Notes: generated by a model from the letters alone, not told the origin. A DNA stretch of 64,000 bases from Leifsonia sp. TF02-11 (GCF_017565305.1 NZ_JAGEKP010000010.1:62001-126000), one strand, 5' to 3'; numbered from the stretch's first letter, positions 34,253 through 41,956 are shown. Numbers and translations are program-made.

Positions 34253-35647
34253 GTGACCGACGAACGCGCCCGAGCCGGCCGGGCGGTGGCGGCGCTGAGT
34301 CTGGGCACGGTGTTGAACCCGCTCAACTCGTCGATGATCGCGGTGGCGCTCGTGCCGTTGCAGCGCGACTTCCAGGTCAGTGTCACGACGGTGACCTGGG
34401 TGGTCTCGTCGTTCTACCTCGCGTCGGCCGCCGGGCAGCCGCTCATGGGCCGGTTCGCCGATCGGTTCGGCCCACGCCGCCTGTTCCTGTTCGGCATGCT
34501 CGTGGTCGCGCTCGCGTGCGCCGCCACCCCGTTCGCGTCCTCGTTCGCCGCGGTCTGCGCGGGACGCGTCGCCCTCGCCATCGGCACCGCGACCGCCTTC
34601 CCGTCGGCGATCGCGATGTTGCGCTCGGTCACCGCGGGCAGCGGGGTGGGCACCCCGAGGCTGCTCGGCCGCATCCAGATCGCGAACACCTCCGGCGCGG
34701 CGATCGGCCCGGTGCTCGGCGGCGCGCTGGTGACCTTCCTCGGCTGGCAGGCCATCTTCTGGGTCAACGTTCCGCTCGCGGCGCTGGCTTTCGTGGGGGT
34801 GATGGTGTTCGCGCCCGCGGATGCCGCGCGCGATCGGGTGCCCCTGCGGCGCACGGTCGTCGAGTCGGACGTCCCCGGGATCCTGCTCTTCATCACGACG
34901 CTCACCGCCCTCCTGGTCTTCCTGCTCGACCTGCACCCGCAGCCGCTGTGGTGGCTGCTGCCGGTCGTACCGGTCGCCGCCGCCCTCTTCGTCTGGCGCG
35001 AGCTGCGCACGCGGCACCCGTTCCTCGATCTGCGCCTGCTCGCGGCCAACCGGCGGCTGCTGATGGTCTACCTGTGCTTCGCCGTGTTCAACGTCGTCTA
35101 CTACTGCGCGTTCTTCGGCCTCCCGCAGTACCTGCAGCAGCACGGCGGCTATTCGGCCGGCATCACCGGGCTGCTGATGTTCCCGCTCGCCGCTGTCACC
35201 ATCGCCGTCACCCCGCTGGCCGCGCGCGCGATCGAGGGCGTCGGGCTGCGGCCGACCCTGCTCACGGGAGCCGCCGCGCTGGTCGTCGGCGCCGCACTGC
35301 TCGCGTTCGCGGCCGCGACCACGACGCCATGGGTCGTGCTGGTGCTGACCGCGGCACTCGGCATCCCCTACTGCGTGGTGAGCATCGCGATGAACCAGGC
35401 CCTTTACTCCGCCGCCCGCCCACAGGATGCCGGCGTCGCCGCGGGCATCTTCCAGACCTCTCGCTACGTCGGCGCGATCGTGGCGACGACCGTGCTCGGC
35501 CTGCTCTTCAGCGCGGGGACGACCGCGGGAAGCTGGCTCGCCGTCGTCTCCGTGGCCGGCGGACTCGCCGTCGTACACCTGTGCCTGGTGGTGTTCGCAC
35601 GCCCGCGCGGCCGAGCCGGAGGCGCCACCGAGGCCGCGCCCTCGTAG
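34253..35647 (+). CDS. MFS drug exporter, DHA2-like
   Basis: 464-aa integral membrane transporter. TM1 segment 'SLGTVLNPLNSSMIAVALVP' carries the DHA2 'LNSSMIAVALP' motif. Loop 2-3 has the MFS motif A ('MGRFADRFGPRRLFLFG'), and TM5 contains 'NTSGAAIGPVLGGALV' (motif C). About 12-14 helices. The GTG at 34253 lacks a clear ribosome binding site. Substrate unknown; it is transcribed alone, convergent with a small protein gene. Confidence 0.87.
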   Translation: MTDERARAGRAVAALSLGTVLNPLNSSMIAVALVPLQRDFQVSVTTVTWVVSSFYLASAAGQPLMGRFADRFGPRRLFLFGMLVVALACAATPFASSFAAVCAGRVALAIGTATAFPSAIAMLRSVTAGSGVGTPRLLGRIQIANTSGAAIGPVLGGALVTFLGWQAIFWVNVPLAALAFVGVMVFAPADAARDRVPLRRTVVESDVPGILLFITTLTALLVFLLDLHPQPLWWLLPVVPVAAALFVWRELRTRHPFLDLRLLAANRRLLMVYLCFAVFNVVYYCAFFGLPQYLQQHGGYSAGITGLLMFPLAAVTIAVTPLAARAIEGVGLRPTLLTGAAALVVGAALLAFAAATTTPWVVLVLTAALGIPYCVVSIAMNQALYSAARPQDAGVAAGIFQTSRYVGAIVATTVLGLLFSAGTTAGSWLAVVSVAGGLAVVHLCLVVFARPRGRAGGATEAAPS

Positions 35648-35700
35648 AGCACCGCCCAGGAGCGGGCCCGTCGAGGGACGACTGGACCAGTGCCGGCTGC

Positions 35701-35964
35701 CTACCTCGTGCCGTCGGCCGCCTGGCCGTGGTGAACGTCGTGATCCGCTTTGGGATAGTTCCCGATGCGTTGTCGGGTGCTCCGCACGATCGGGGGCTTC
35801 CCCTCACGTTGCGAGCCCACATAGGCGCCCGCGATCTCGGTGTCGGGTCCAGAGTGGCCCTCGCCCTCGGTGTACTGGCCGTGGACGGCGCGACCTCCCG
35901 CCGTCTCCGGCTCGGCCTGGGTGTACCGGCCCTCGACCGCATCGCGTTCCTGCGCTTCGACCAT
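35701..35964 (-). CDS. Small repetitive, probably disordered protein of unknown function
   Basis: 87 aa. Three imperfect repeats stand out: 'AVEGRYTQAEPETAGG', 'AVHGQYTEGEGHSGPDT' and 'EIAGAYVGSQREGK', each with a G-x-Y core. The rest is polar and lacks hydrophobic cores, so it is probably disordered. The ATG at 35964 is supported by AAGGAGG 8 nt upstream. Its promoter (-35 TTCCGT, -10 GATAAT) overlaps a TTGCG-N4-CGCAA palindrome that recurs upstream of the nitronate monooxygenase gene. It is divergent from the MarR gene. Confidence 0.65.
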   Translation of the reverse strand: MVEAQERDAVEGRYTQAEPETAGGRAVHGQYTEGEGHSGPDTEIAGAYVGSQREGKPPIVRSTRQRIGNYPKADHDVHHGQAADGTR

Positions 35965-35981
35965 GTCGATCGCCTCCTTAG

Positions 35982-35995
35982 TTGCGACAGCGCAA
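35982..35995. promoter_or_regulatory. Candidate MarR operator, site 1
   Basis: TTGCG-ACAG-CGCAA, a 14-bp inverted repeat with 4-bp spacer. It lies at the predicted transcription start of the small-protein gene and 119 bp before the MarR start codon. On the minus strand it reads ATTGCGCTGTCGCAA and matches site 2 (37760-37773) in both arms and flanks. A palindrome with TTGC/GCAA ends is typical of MarR-family operators. Confidence 0.6.
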
Positions 35996-36023
35996 TTATC
36001 CCTCGTCCTGGCCTTGCACGGAA
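35995..36023 (-). promoter_or_regulatory. Promoter of the small repetitive-protein gene
   Basis: Minus-strand -35 TTCCGT (36023-36018) and -10 GATAAT (36000-35995) with a 17-bp spacer. The start point would fall inside the TTGCG-N4-CGCAA palindrome, so a bound repressor would block initiation. A direct repeat GCACGGAAGG x2 lies in this region (about 36017-36036). Confidence 0.5.
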
Positions 36024-36113
36024 GGGCACGGAAGGGCACTCGAATGCGGTGCGTACCGCGGTCACGGCCTCGCCTCCGTGCGCGTGACCGGCGTAGGAGG
36101 GTAGAACTGGAGG

Positions 36114-36605
36114 GTGAGTCACGACGACCAGCGCACCAGAGACGTCGATGCCGCCCTCCAGGCGGCGGACGTGATGATGCGCGTGGCGGCCAGGTCGGTC
36201 TCCGAGGTGGAGGACATCGTCACATCGCCGCAGCTGCGCGTTCTGGTCATGATCGCGACGCGCGGGCCGCAGACCCTCGGCAACGTCGCGACCGAACTCG
36301 GCGTTCACGCATCCAATGCCACCCGCACATGCGAGAAGCTGGTGCGCGCCGGCCTGATCCACCGCGCCGAGGATCCCGCCGACCGTCGCTTCGTCCGCGT
36401 CGCGCTGACTCCCACTGGGGCGGAGCTGGTCGAGCGGGTCATCGGACACCGCCGCTCCGCCCTCGCGGAGGTGCTGGCCCAGATGGACCCCCACGAACGG
36501 AGCGTCGCGGTCACGTCGTTCCAGGCGTTCGCCCGTGCGGCCGGCAACCTGCCCGACGCGGACGGGCGGTTCACGCTGATCCTGCCGGGAACGGCGGGGG
36601 TCTAG
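36114..36605 (+). CDS. MarR-family transcriptional regulator
   Basis: 163-aa regulator with a winged helix-turn-helix at about residues 35-110: 'VLVMIATRGPQTLGNVATEL', 'GVHASNATRTCEKLVRAGLI' and the wing 'RAEDPADRRFVRVALTPTG'. This is the MarR layout, and the D-x-R-D/R motif of the wing ('DPADRR') is intact. The GTG at 36114 is the only reasonable start. Matching palindromes lie upstream of the divergent small-protein gene and of the nitronate monooxygenase gene beyond, so it may control both. It ends at a hairpin terminator shared with the convergent monooxygenase gene. Signal molecule unknown. Confidence 0.9.
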   Translation: MSHDDQRTRDVDAALQAADVMMRVAARSVSEVEDIVTSPQLRVLVMIATRGPQTLGNVATELGVHASNATRTCEKLVRAGLIHRAEDPADRRFVRVALTPTGAELVERVIGHRRSALAEVLAQMDPHERSVAVTSFQAFARAAGNLPDADGRFTLILPGTAGV

Positions 36606-36607
36606 GC

Positions 36608-36624
36608 GGCACTCCGGGAGTGCC
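36608..36624. terminator. Hairpin between MarR gene and convergent nitronate monooxygenase gene
   Basis: GGCACTC and GAGTGCC pair perfectly (7 bp) around a 3-nt loop, 3 bp after the MarR stop. Its location between two convergent genes suggests a bidirectional terminator, though no T-run follows. Confidence 0.5.
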
Positions 36625-36653
36625 TGCAAAGGGATCGTCGGACCTCCACGGGA

Positions 36654-37718
36654 TCACATCCCTTCAGGCACCCCCGCCGCGAGCTCCGCGAACACCTCGG
36701 CCGCATCGTCGTACCGTGAGAGGCCGGCGCTCTGGCCCATCCAGAGCGACAGCAGCTCCGGGCGGTCCCCCTGCTCCTGCGCCGCGCGACGGAACACCCC
36801 GGTCAGGATGTTCTGCAGCGGGAAGGTCGCGCCGACCCCACTCTGCTCGATCGCCCGCACGGCATGATTCGGGAGGCCGCGCGCGACCCGGCCGCTCATG
36901 GCGCGCGTGAGCACCGTGTCGTTGGCCAGCGCGGTGCGGATGCGCGCGCGATGGGCGGCGGGAGCAGCGGACTGCGTCGTAGCGAGGAACACCGTTCCCG
37001 CCTGAACAGCCGACGCGCCCAGCGCGAACGACGCGGCCACGCCCCGGCGGTCGGCGATCCCGCCGGCCGCGATCACGGGGATGCCGACCGCGTCGACGAC
37101 CTGCGGGATGAGGGAGAGCCCGCCGACCAGGCTCCGCTCAGACTCGAGCAGGAACGAGGGTCGATGTCCGGCCGCCTCCGCCCCGGACGCGACTACGGCG
37201 TCCACGCCACCGGCCTCCAGCGCCCGCGCCTCGGCGACCGTCGTCGCCGCGCCGACGACGGCGATCCCGCGGCGGTGCGCCTCCTCGACCACGTCGGCCG
37301 ACGGCACGCCGAACACGAAGGAGAGCGCAGCGGGCCGCGCGTCGAGGGCGGCCTCCAGCTGCTCGTCGAACGCAGGCAACGGCGCCACGGGCCACTCGGG
37401 AGGCCGCACCCCGGCTTCCGCGTACAGCTCGGCCATCCCGGCGACCGCGCGGTCGAACTCGGCGCGGTCGAAGCTGTCGGCTTCGTGTTCGCCCGCCTCC
37501 CGGTGCGGCAGCCAGAGGTTCAGGGCGAACGGCCGCTCGGTCCGCGCGCGGAGCTCTGCGGCGACGGCGCGGATCCGGTCACCGCCGTAGCCGTACAGCC
37601 CGAACGAGCCCAAACCTCCCGCCTCGCTCACCGACGCGGTCAGGTCGACGGACGAGAGCCCGCCGAACGGGCCCAGCACCACCGGCACGTCGATTCCCAG
37701 CTGGCTGGTCAGACTCAT
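36654..37718 (-). CDS. Nitronate monooxygenase (FMN-dependent)
   Basis: 354-aa FMN enzyme of the 2-nitropropane dioxygenase / nitronate monooxygenase family, which oxidises toxic alkyl nitronates. Landmarks: 'VPVVLGPFGGLSSVDLTASV' at the N-terminus, the catalytic-loop segment 'VDAVVASGAEAAGHRPSF' with the conserved GxExGGH-like pattern reduced to 'GAEAAGH', the phosphate-binding 'IPVIAAGGIADRRGVAASFA' and 'GASAVQAGTVFLATTQSAA'. The ATG at 37718 has GGAGA 8 nt upstream. A candidate MarR operator lies 42-55 bp upstream of the start. Some relatives have other roles, so the substrate is not certain. Confidence 0.87.
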   Translation of the reverse strand: MSLTSQLGIDVPVVLGPFGGLSSVDLTASVSEAGGLGSFGLYGYGGDRIRAVAAELRARTERPFALNLWLPHREAGEHEADSFDRAEFDRAVAGMAELYAEAGVRPPEWPVAPLPAFDEQLEAALDARPAALSFVFGVPSADVVEEAHRRGIAVVGAATTVAEARALEAGGVDAVVASGAEAAGHRPSFLLESERSLVGGLSLIPQVVDAVGIPVIAAGGIADRRGVAASFALGASAVQAGTVFLATTQSAAPAAHRARIRTALANDTVLTRAMSGRVARGLPNHAVRAIEQSGVGATFPLQNILTGVFRRAAQEQGDRPELLSLWMGQSAGLSRYDDAAEVFAELAAGVPEGM

Positions 37719-37759
37719 GCGAATGTCTCCGATCCCGGCACGGGCGCACCGACAATTCA

Positions 37760-37773
37760 TTGCGCGATCGCAA
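37760..37773. promoter_or_regulatory. Candidate MarR operator, site 2 (upstream of nitronate monooxygenase)
   Basis: TTGCG-CGAT-CGCAA, identical in arm sequence and spacing to site 1 at 35982-35995, and sharing the flanking A of ATTGCGC. A second shared decamer, TGCGTACCGC, lies at 37779-37788 and again at 36050-36059, beside the MarR promoter. A minus-strand -10 box TATACT (37796-37791) lies just upstream, so the site would sit downstream of the transcription start. Confidence 0.6.
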
Positions 37774-37889
37774 ATGCTTGCGTACCGCCGAGTATATCGG
37801 CGCGGCGTCGCAGACCCACCCCGGACGTTGATGCGTCGGGCGCCCGTTCGAGGATGCGGCGGGAGCACGACACCCGCTAGCGTCGAGTC

Positions 37890-38558
37890 GTGGATGTGGA
37901 CGTTCCGACCTCCGCCGGGCCCGGCCGGCTTGTCGTCGCGCCCGCGGAACGTCCGCGCGCCCTGCTCTGGCTCGGCCACGGCGCGGGAGGCGGTATCGGC
38001 GCGGCCGACCTGACCGCGCTCGCATCCACCCTGCCCACCGTCGGCGTCACGGTCGCGCGGTACGAGCAGCCGTGGCGGGTCGCCGGCAAGCGCGTCGCCT
38101 CGCGCCCTGCCGCGCTCGATGTCGCGTGGCTCGAGACCTCGCCCGCCGTCGCGGAACTCGCGGGCGGCCTCCCCGTCATCGTCGGCGGACGCAGCGCCGG
38201 CGCCCGCGTCGCGTGTCGCACCGCCGCCGAGACCGGAGCTATCGCCGTCGTGTGCCTGGCGTTCCCCCTCCATCCGCCCGGCCGCCCCGATGTCAGCCGC
38301 CTGGCGGAGCTGCTGACACCCTCCGTCCCCGTGCTGGTCCTGCAGGGCGACCGCGACACCTTCGGCAGCGCCCACCTCCTGCGCGCCGAGGTGGAGGCCG
38401 CATCGGGCGACCGCGCGAACGTGAGAATCGTGCCCGTGCCCGGCGCGGACCACGGGATGAAGACGCTCAAGGCCTCCCCACTCACAGCCCGCGACGTGCG
38501 CGAGCTGGTCGCATCGACGACCGTCGCGTTCGTCGACGAGGTGCTCGCCACCGCGTAG
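37890..38558 (+). CDS. Alpha/beta-hydrolase-fold protein (KANL3/Tex30-like dienelactone hydrolase family)
   Basis: 222 aa. The oxyanion-hole strand 'ALLWLGHGAGGGIG' is followed by the nucleophile elbow 'PVIVGGRSAGARVACRTAAE' with Ser in G-R-S-A-G. The acid is likely the Asp in 'LVLQGDRDTFGSA' and the base His lies in 'VPGADHGMK', completing a Ser-Asp-His triad. This set matches the KANL3/Tex30 (COG3571) group of small hydrolases. GTG at 37890 is the apparent start. Substrate unknown. A 26-bp-stem hairpin follows 8 bp after the stop. Confidence 0.8.
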   Translation: MDVDVPTSAGPGRLVVAPAERPRALLWLGHGAGGGIGAADLTALASTLPTVGVTVARYEQPWRVAGKRVASRPAALDVAWLETSPAVAELAGGLPVIVGGRSAGARVACRTAAETGAIAVVCLAFPLHPPGRPDVSRLAELLTPSVPVLVLQGDRDTFGSAHLLRAEVEAASGDRANVRIVPVPGADHGMKTLKASPLTARDVRELVASTTVAFVDEVLATA

Positions 38559-38566
38559 CTCGTCCC

Positions 38567-38623
38567 CGAGGGGCACGTCGTTGTCCCTTTCGCGCGCCGA
38601 AAGGGACAACGACGTGCCCCTCG
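38567..38623. terminator. 57-bp palindrome: 26-bp perfect stem with 5-nt loop
   Basis: Arms 38567-38592 and 38598-38623 are exact reverse complements (26 bp) around CGCGC. It lies between the hydrolase gene and the PadR promoter. A stem of this size is far beyond a normal terminator and has no U-tract. As RNA it would stop or stabilise the hydrolase transcript; as DNA it could extrude a cruciform. No similar copy was seen in the window. Confidence 0.75.
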
Positions 38624-38665
38624 TCGTGCGCTCGCGCAACTCGCGAGAAAAGTTGCTATTTGGTG

Positions 38666-38695
38666 TTGCTAAGTACCGGTACTCGGCGTTACTAT
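38666..38695 (+). promoter_or_regulatory. Promoter of the PadR-ABC operon with palindromic operator in the spacer
   Basis: -35 TTGCTA (38666-38671) and -10 TACTAT (38690-38695) with an 18-bp spacer. The spacer contains the perfect 12-bp palindrome AGTACCGGTACT (38672-38683) directly after the -35, suitable for autorepression by PadR. A second partial repeat ACTATC...GTGGTAGT overlaps the -10 and start region. AT-rich compared with the flanking DNA. Confidence 0.65.
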
Positions 38696-38735
38696 CTAGT
38701 GGTAGTCAACAGCACTGAGTAGTTAGGAGGAGGTC

Positions 38736-39065
38736 GTGGGCAAGCAGACCACGGAGATGCTCAAGGGCACGCTCGAAGGCATCGTCCTCGCCATCCTGTC
38801 GACCCGGAGCGCGTACGGATACGAGATCACCTCGTGGCTGCGCGACCAGGGGTTCGACGACATCGCCGAGGGCACCGTGTACGCCCTGCTCGTCCGAGTG
38901 GAGCAGCGCGGCCTCGTCGACGTGGAGAAGGTCCCCTCGGAGAAGGGACCGCCCCGCAAGGTGTACTCGCTCAACGCAGCGGGACGCGAATACCTCGAAG
39001 AATTCTGGAGGACCTGGAGCTTCCTTGCAGAACGGCTTGAACAGCTCCGAGATGGAGGCAAGTGA
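38736..39065 (+). CDS. PadR-family transcriptional repressor
   Basis: 109-aa winged-helix repressor. PadR features are clear: 'LEGIVLAILSTRSAYGYEIT', 'DDIAEGTVYALLVRVEQRGL' and the wing 'PSEKGPPRKVYSLNAAGREY'. The GTG at 38736 has TTAGGAGGAGG upstream. It heads the operon PadR-DUF1048-ABC ATPase-ABC permease and, by analogy with LmrR-type systems, probably represses the operon until the exported compound binds it. Confidence 0.92.
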   Translation: MGKQTTEMLKGTLEGIVLAILSTRSAYGYEITSWLRDQGFDDIAEGTVYALLVRVEQRGLVDVEKVPSEKGPPRKVYSLNAAGREYLEEFWRTWSFLAERLEQLRDGGK

Positions 39066-39066
39066 A

Positions 39067-39438
39067 ATGGCAGCGAAGTGGATCGAGCTGGTCACCGGAT
39101 CACTCGAGCAGAAGAAGCAGTACCGGCAGCTCAGGGCCCGCCTGGAGGCTCTCCCCGAGCCCTACAACAGCGTGGCCAAGGCGGTCAACCGCTACCTCAT
39201 GTACAACGGCGGCATCGTCGACGGCGACACGATCATGACGATGATGGGCGACTTCGTCGACCTCTTCGAGCGTGCGGCCACCGACGGCACCCCGATCCGC
39301 GAGATCGTCGGCGACGACCCGGTCGAGTTCGCCGACGAGTTCGCCGCCGCCTACGTCGGAACGCGCTGGATCGATAAGGAGCGCGCCCGTCTCACCGAGG
39401 CCGTCGAGGCGGCCGAACGAGCCCAGGAGAAGGAATGA
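39067..39438 (+). CDS. DUF1048 family protein
   Basis: 123-aa helical protein. DUF1048 is recognised by 'LVTGSLEQKKQYRQLRARLE', 'ALPEPYNSVAKAVNRYLM' and 'MTMMGDFVDLFERAATDG', with a C-terminal amphipathic helix. The family is almost always found between a PadR regulator and an ABC exporter, as here; its role is unknown, perhaps as a cofactor of the regulator or pump. ATG at 39067 begins 1 bp after the padR stop; the next gene overlaps by 4 bp. Confidence 0.85.
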   Translation: MAAKWIELVTGSLEQKKQYRQLRARLEALPEPYNSVAKAVNRYLMYNGGIVDGDTIMTMMGDFVDLFERAATDGTPIREIVGDDPVEFADEFAAAYVGTRWIDKERARLTEAVEAAERAQEKE

Positions 39439-40247
39439 TGACCCCGACCACGACAGCCGCCCCTGCCATCCAGGTGCGCGGCCTCGAGAAGTCCTACAAA
39501 GATCTGAAGGTGCTGCGCGGCGTCGACTTCGAAGTCGAGAAGGGCACCATCTTCGGCCTCCTCGGCTCGAACGGAGCGGGCAAGACCACCGCGGTGAAGA
39601 TCCTGTCGACCCTGCTCAACAGCGACGCGGGAACCGCGACCGTCAACGGGTTCGACGTCGCCCGGCAGGCCGACGACGTGCGGAGGTCGATCAGCCTCAC
39701 CGGGCAGTTCGCCGCCGTCGACGAGATCCTCAGCGGACGCGAGAACCTCATCCTGGTCGCCCGCCTCCGTCACCTGAAGAACCCCACCCAGATCGCGGAC
39801 GACCTGCTGGCCCGCTTCGCGCTGACCGACGCCGGCGGCCGCAAGGTCAGCACCTACTCGGGAGGCATGCGCCGCCGGCTCGACATCGCGATGAGCCTCA
39901 TCGGCGAGCCACCGGTGGTGTTCCTCGACGAGCCGACGACCGGGCTCGACCCGCAGGCGCGCCTCGAGGTCTGGGACACGGTCAAGCGGCTCGCCGGCCG
40001 CGGCACCACCGTGCTCCTCACCACGCAGTACCTCGACGAGGCCGAGCAGCTCGCCGACCGCATCGCGATCCTCCACGAGGGCCGCATCATCGCCGACGGA
40101 ACGCTCGCCGAGCTCAAGCAGCTCCTCCCGGCCGCCAAGGTCGAGTACGTGGAGAAGCAGCCCAGCCTCGAGGACGTGTTCCTCGCCATCGTCGGGCCGT
40201 CGGCCTCCACCGAGACCGCCGCCCCCGAACCCTCGAAGGAGTCCTGA
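39435..40247 (+). CDS. ABC exporter ATPase (daunorubicin-resistance DrrA type)
   Basis: 270-aa ATPase. Walker A 'GLLGSNGAGKTTAVKILSTL', signature 'YSGGMRRRLDIAMSLIG', Walker B 'VVFLDEPTTGLDPQARLEVW' and a His-loop replaced by 'LLTTQYLDEAEQLADRIAIL', the pattern of DrrA-type drug exporters. A short C-terminal extension contains 'PSLEDVFLAI'. Two consecutive ATG codons (39435, 39438) are possible starts. It is translationally coupled to the permease, overlapping it by one base (TGATG). Confidence 0.92.
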   Translation: MMTPTTTAAPAIQVRGLEKSYKDLKVLRGVDFEVEKGTIFGLLGSNGAGKTTAVKILSTLLNSDAGTATVNGFDVARQADDVRRSISLTGQFAAVDEILSGRENLILVARLRHLKNPTQIADDLLARFALTDAGGRKVSTYSGGMRRRLDIAMSLIGEPPVVFLDEPTTGLDPQARLEVWDTVKRLAGRGTTVLLTTQYLDEAEQLADRIAILHEGRIIADGTLAELKQLLPAAKVEYVEKQPSLEDVFLAIVGPSASTETAAPEPSKES

Positions 40248-41023
40248 TGTCCACCGCAACATTCGTCGCAGACACCGCGGTCCTGACCGGCCGGTCCATG
40301 AAGCACATCACGCGCAGCCTGGACACCATCATCACAGTCACGATCACACCGATCGCCCTCATGCTGCTGTTCGTGTTCGTCCTGGGCGGCGCGATCAGCA
40401 CCGGACCGGACTCCGGTTCGTACGTGAACTACCTGTTGCCGGGGATCCTCCTGATCACGATCGCCTCTGGCATCTCGTACACGTCCTACCGGCTGTTCAT
40501 GGACCTCCGGGGCGGCATCTTCGAGCGCTTCCAGTCCATGCCGATCGCGCGTTCGAGCGTCCTCTGGGCGCACGTGCTCACGTCGCTCGTGTCCAACATG
40601 ATCTCGGTCGTGCTGGTGGTGCTCGTGGCGCTGCTGATCGGCTTCCGGACCGGCGCGAGCGTGCTCGCCTGGCTGGGCGTGGCCGGCATCCTGGTGCTGT
40701 TCACCCTGGCGCTGACCTGGGTGGCCGTCATCGCCGGCCTGTCGGCGAAGAGCGTGGACGGCGCGGGAGCGTTCGCCTACCCGCTGATCTTCCTGCCCTT
40801 CATCAGCTCGGCGTTCGTGCCCACCAGCACCATGCCCGCCCCGGTGGCCTGGTTCGCCGAGCATCAGCCGGTGACGCCGATCGTCGACACGATCCGGGCG
40901 CTCTTCGCCCAGCAGCCGGTCACCGGCGACATCTGGATCGCACTCGCCTGGTGCGTCGGCATCCTCGTCGTCGCCTACGGTTTCGCGACGGCGATCTACC
41001 GGCGTCGGATCAGCCGCGGGTGA
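40247..41023 (+). CDS. ABC-2 type exporter permease (DrrB type)
   Basis: 258-aa inner-membrane protein, six helices, of the ABC-2/DrrB family. 'TRSLDTIITVTITPIALMLL' style first helix (here 'HITRSLDTIITVTITPIALM'), 'YVNYLLPGILLITIASGISY' and 'PLIFLPFISSAFVPTSTMPA' are characteristic. Together with the ATPase it forms a heterodimeric or tetrameric drug exporter. ATG at 40247 is within the TGATG junction. Confidence 0.9.
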   Translation: MSTATFVADTAVLTGRSMKHITRSLDTIITVTITPIALMLLFVFVLGGAISTGPDSGSYVNYLLPGILLITIASGISYTSYRLFMDLRGGIFERFQSMPIARSSVLWAHVLTSLVSNMISVVLVVLVALLIGFRTGASVLAWLGVAGILVLFTLALTWVAVIAGLSAKSVDGAGAFAYPLIFLPFISSAFVPTSTMPAPVAWFAEHQPVTPIVDTIRALFAQQPVTGDIWIALAWCVGILVVAYGFATAIYRRRISRG

Positions 41024-41047
41024 GCCGGACCTCCCTCCCCCGGCGCA

Positions 41048-41083
41048 GGAACAGCCGTCGACTTCCGAGTCGACGGCCGTTCC
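41048..41083 (+). terminator. Hairpin terminator after the PadR-ABC operon
   Basis: GGAACAGCCGTCGACT pairs with AGTCGACGGCCGTTCC over 16 bp with one mismatch, around the tetraloop TCCG, starting 25 bp after the permease stop. It is followed by GCGTTTCG, a weak T-containing tail. Confidence 0.65.
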
Positions 41084-41109
41084 GCGTTTCGTGTCGGTAT
41101 GCTCGCGCC

Positions 41110-41946
41110 ATGGGGAATCGTGGGGGCGTCGTGCGCACGGCGTCCATCGTCGCCGCCACGGCCATCGCGGCGTCCGTCGTCACGGGGTGCACGCTGCTGA
41201 CGCGGCCCGCCTCCGAGTCGACGCCGACGCCGACGGCGAGCGCCGAACCTGTGCCGCTTTCGCAGCAGTTCCCACACACGCTCGTGGCGGGCCAGATCCT
41301 CGCGACAGGGAAGCTCGCCGCGGTGCCCCACGACCCGATCGACGACCCTCGGGCGACGGATCCACTCACCGGCGACGTGCGAATCGTCGTCGACACGACA
41401 CTGCGCCTGGAGGTGCGCGTGCGCCCCGATCACCCGGTGCACGTCGATCCGGACGACCCCGGACTGGAGCTCACCAGCGACCGCTACGACGGCGGCCCCG
41501 CAGCGGTCCAGGACAGCCGTTATCAGCTCGGTTTCGGAGTCGGCGAGAAGCCGCAGACGGACCCCGACGGCGAGCTCGTGTTACCCGTGATGCCCGGCAC
41601 CCGGCAGGATCTCGGCGACCTGAGCTACTTCCACTCGCTGGTCGAGACCGTGCCAGGGGACGAGCGGGCCGTCGCGGCTGCCGCTCTCACCTGGACCACG
41701 CCGCCGCCGTTCCCCGGCCTCCACCCGGCCGACGGCGGCGCCATCCCCTTCGCCCGCGGAACGGCGATCGTCGACGGCGGCACGCTGACCGGCTATGTGC
41801 CCAACCCGTACGACACCCTGTTCGCGGTCTCGCAACGATTCGGCATCCGCGTGGTCGAGTTGATCTATCTGAACCCGTGGCTCGGCTACATCGACCCGCA
41901 GCTGAGGAGCGGGGTCGAGATCAACCTGGATCCGGCACGGCGCTGA
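41110..41946 (+). CDS. Secreted lipoprotein with C-terminal LysM-like segment
   Basis: 278 aa. Signal peptide 'VVRTASIVAATAIAASVV' with lipobox VTGC (Cys about residue 27), then a Thr/Pro-rich spacer. The large middle region is not recognised. Residues about 230-275 ('GYVPNPYDTLFAVSQRFGIR', 'VVELIYLNPWLGYIDPQL') show the LysM pattern (G-D/T-L-x2-I/V-A/S-x-R-F-x-I...L-x-x-L-N). LysM binds peptidoglycan, so the protein is probably cell-wall-anchored through lipid and glycan contacts. Contains one TTA codon. Alone on its strand; the next gene is convergent. Confidence 0.7.
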   Translation: MGNRGGVVRTASIVAATAIAASVVTGCTLLTRPASESTPTPTASAEPVPLSQQFPHTLVAGQILATGKLAAVPHDPIDDPRATDPLTGDVRIVVDTTLRLEVRVRPDHPVHVDPDDPGLELTSDRYDGGPAAVQDSRYQLGFGVGEKPQTDPDGELVLPVMPGTRQDLGDLSYFHSLVETVPGDERAVAAAALTWTTPPPFPGLHPADGGAIPFARGTAIVDGGTLTGYVPNPYDTLFAVSQRFGIRVVELIYLNPWLGYIDPQLRSGVEINLDPARR

Positions 41947-41956
41947 GACGGGACCC

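Noticed and set aside
38567-38623. Terminal inverted repeats of an insertion sequence
   Set aside because: No transposase gene lies between or near the arms, and the arms are only 5 bp apart.
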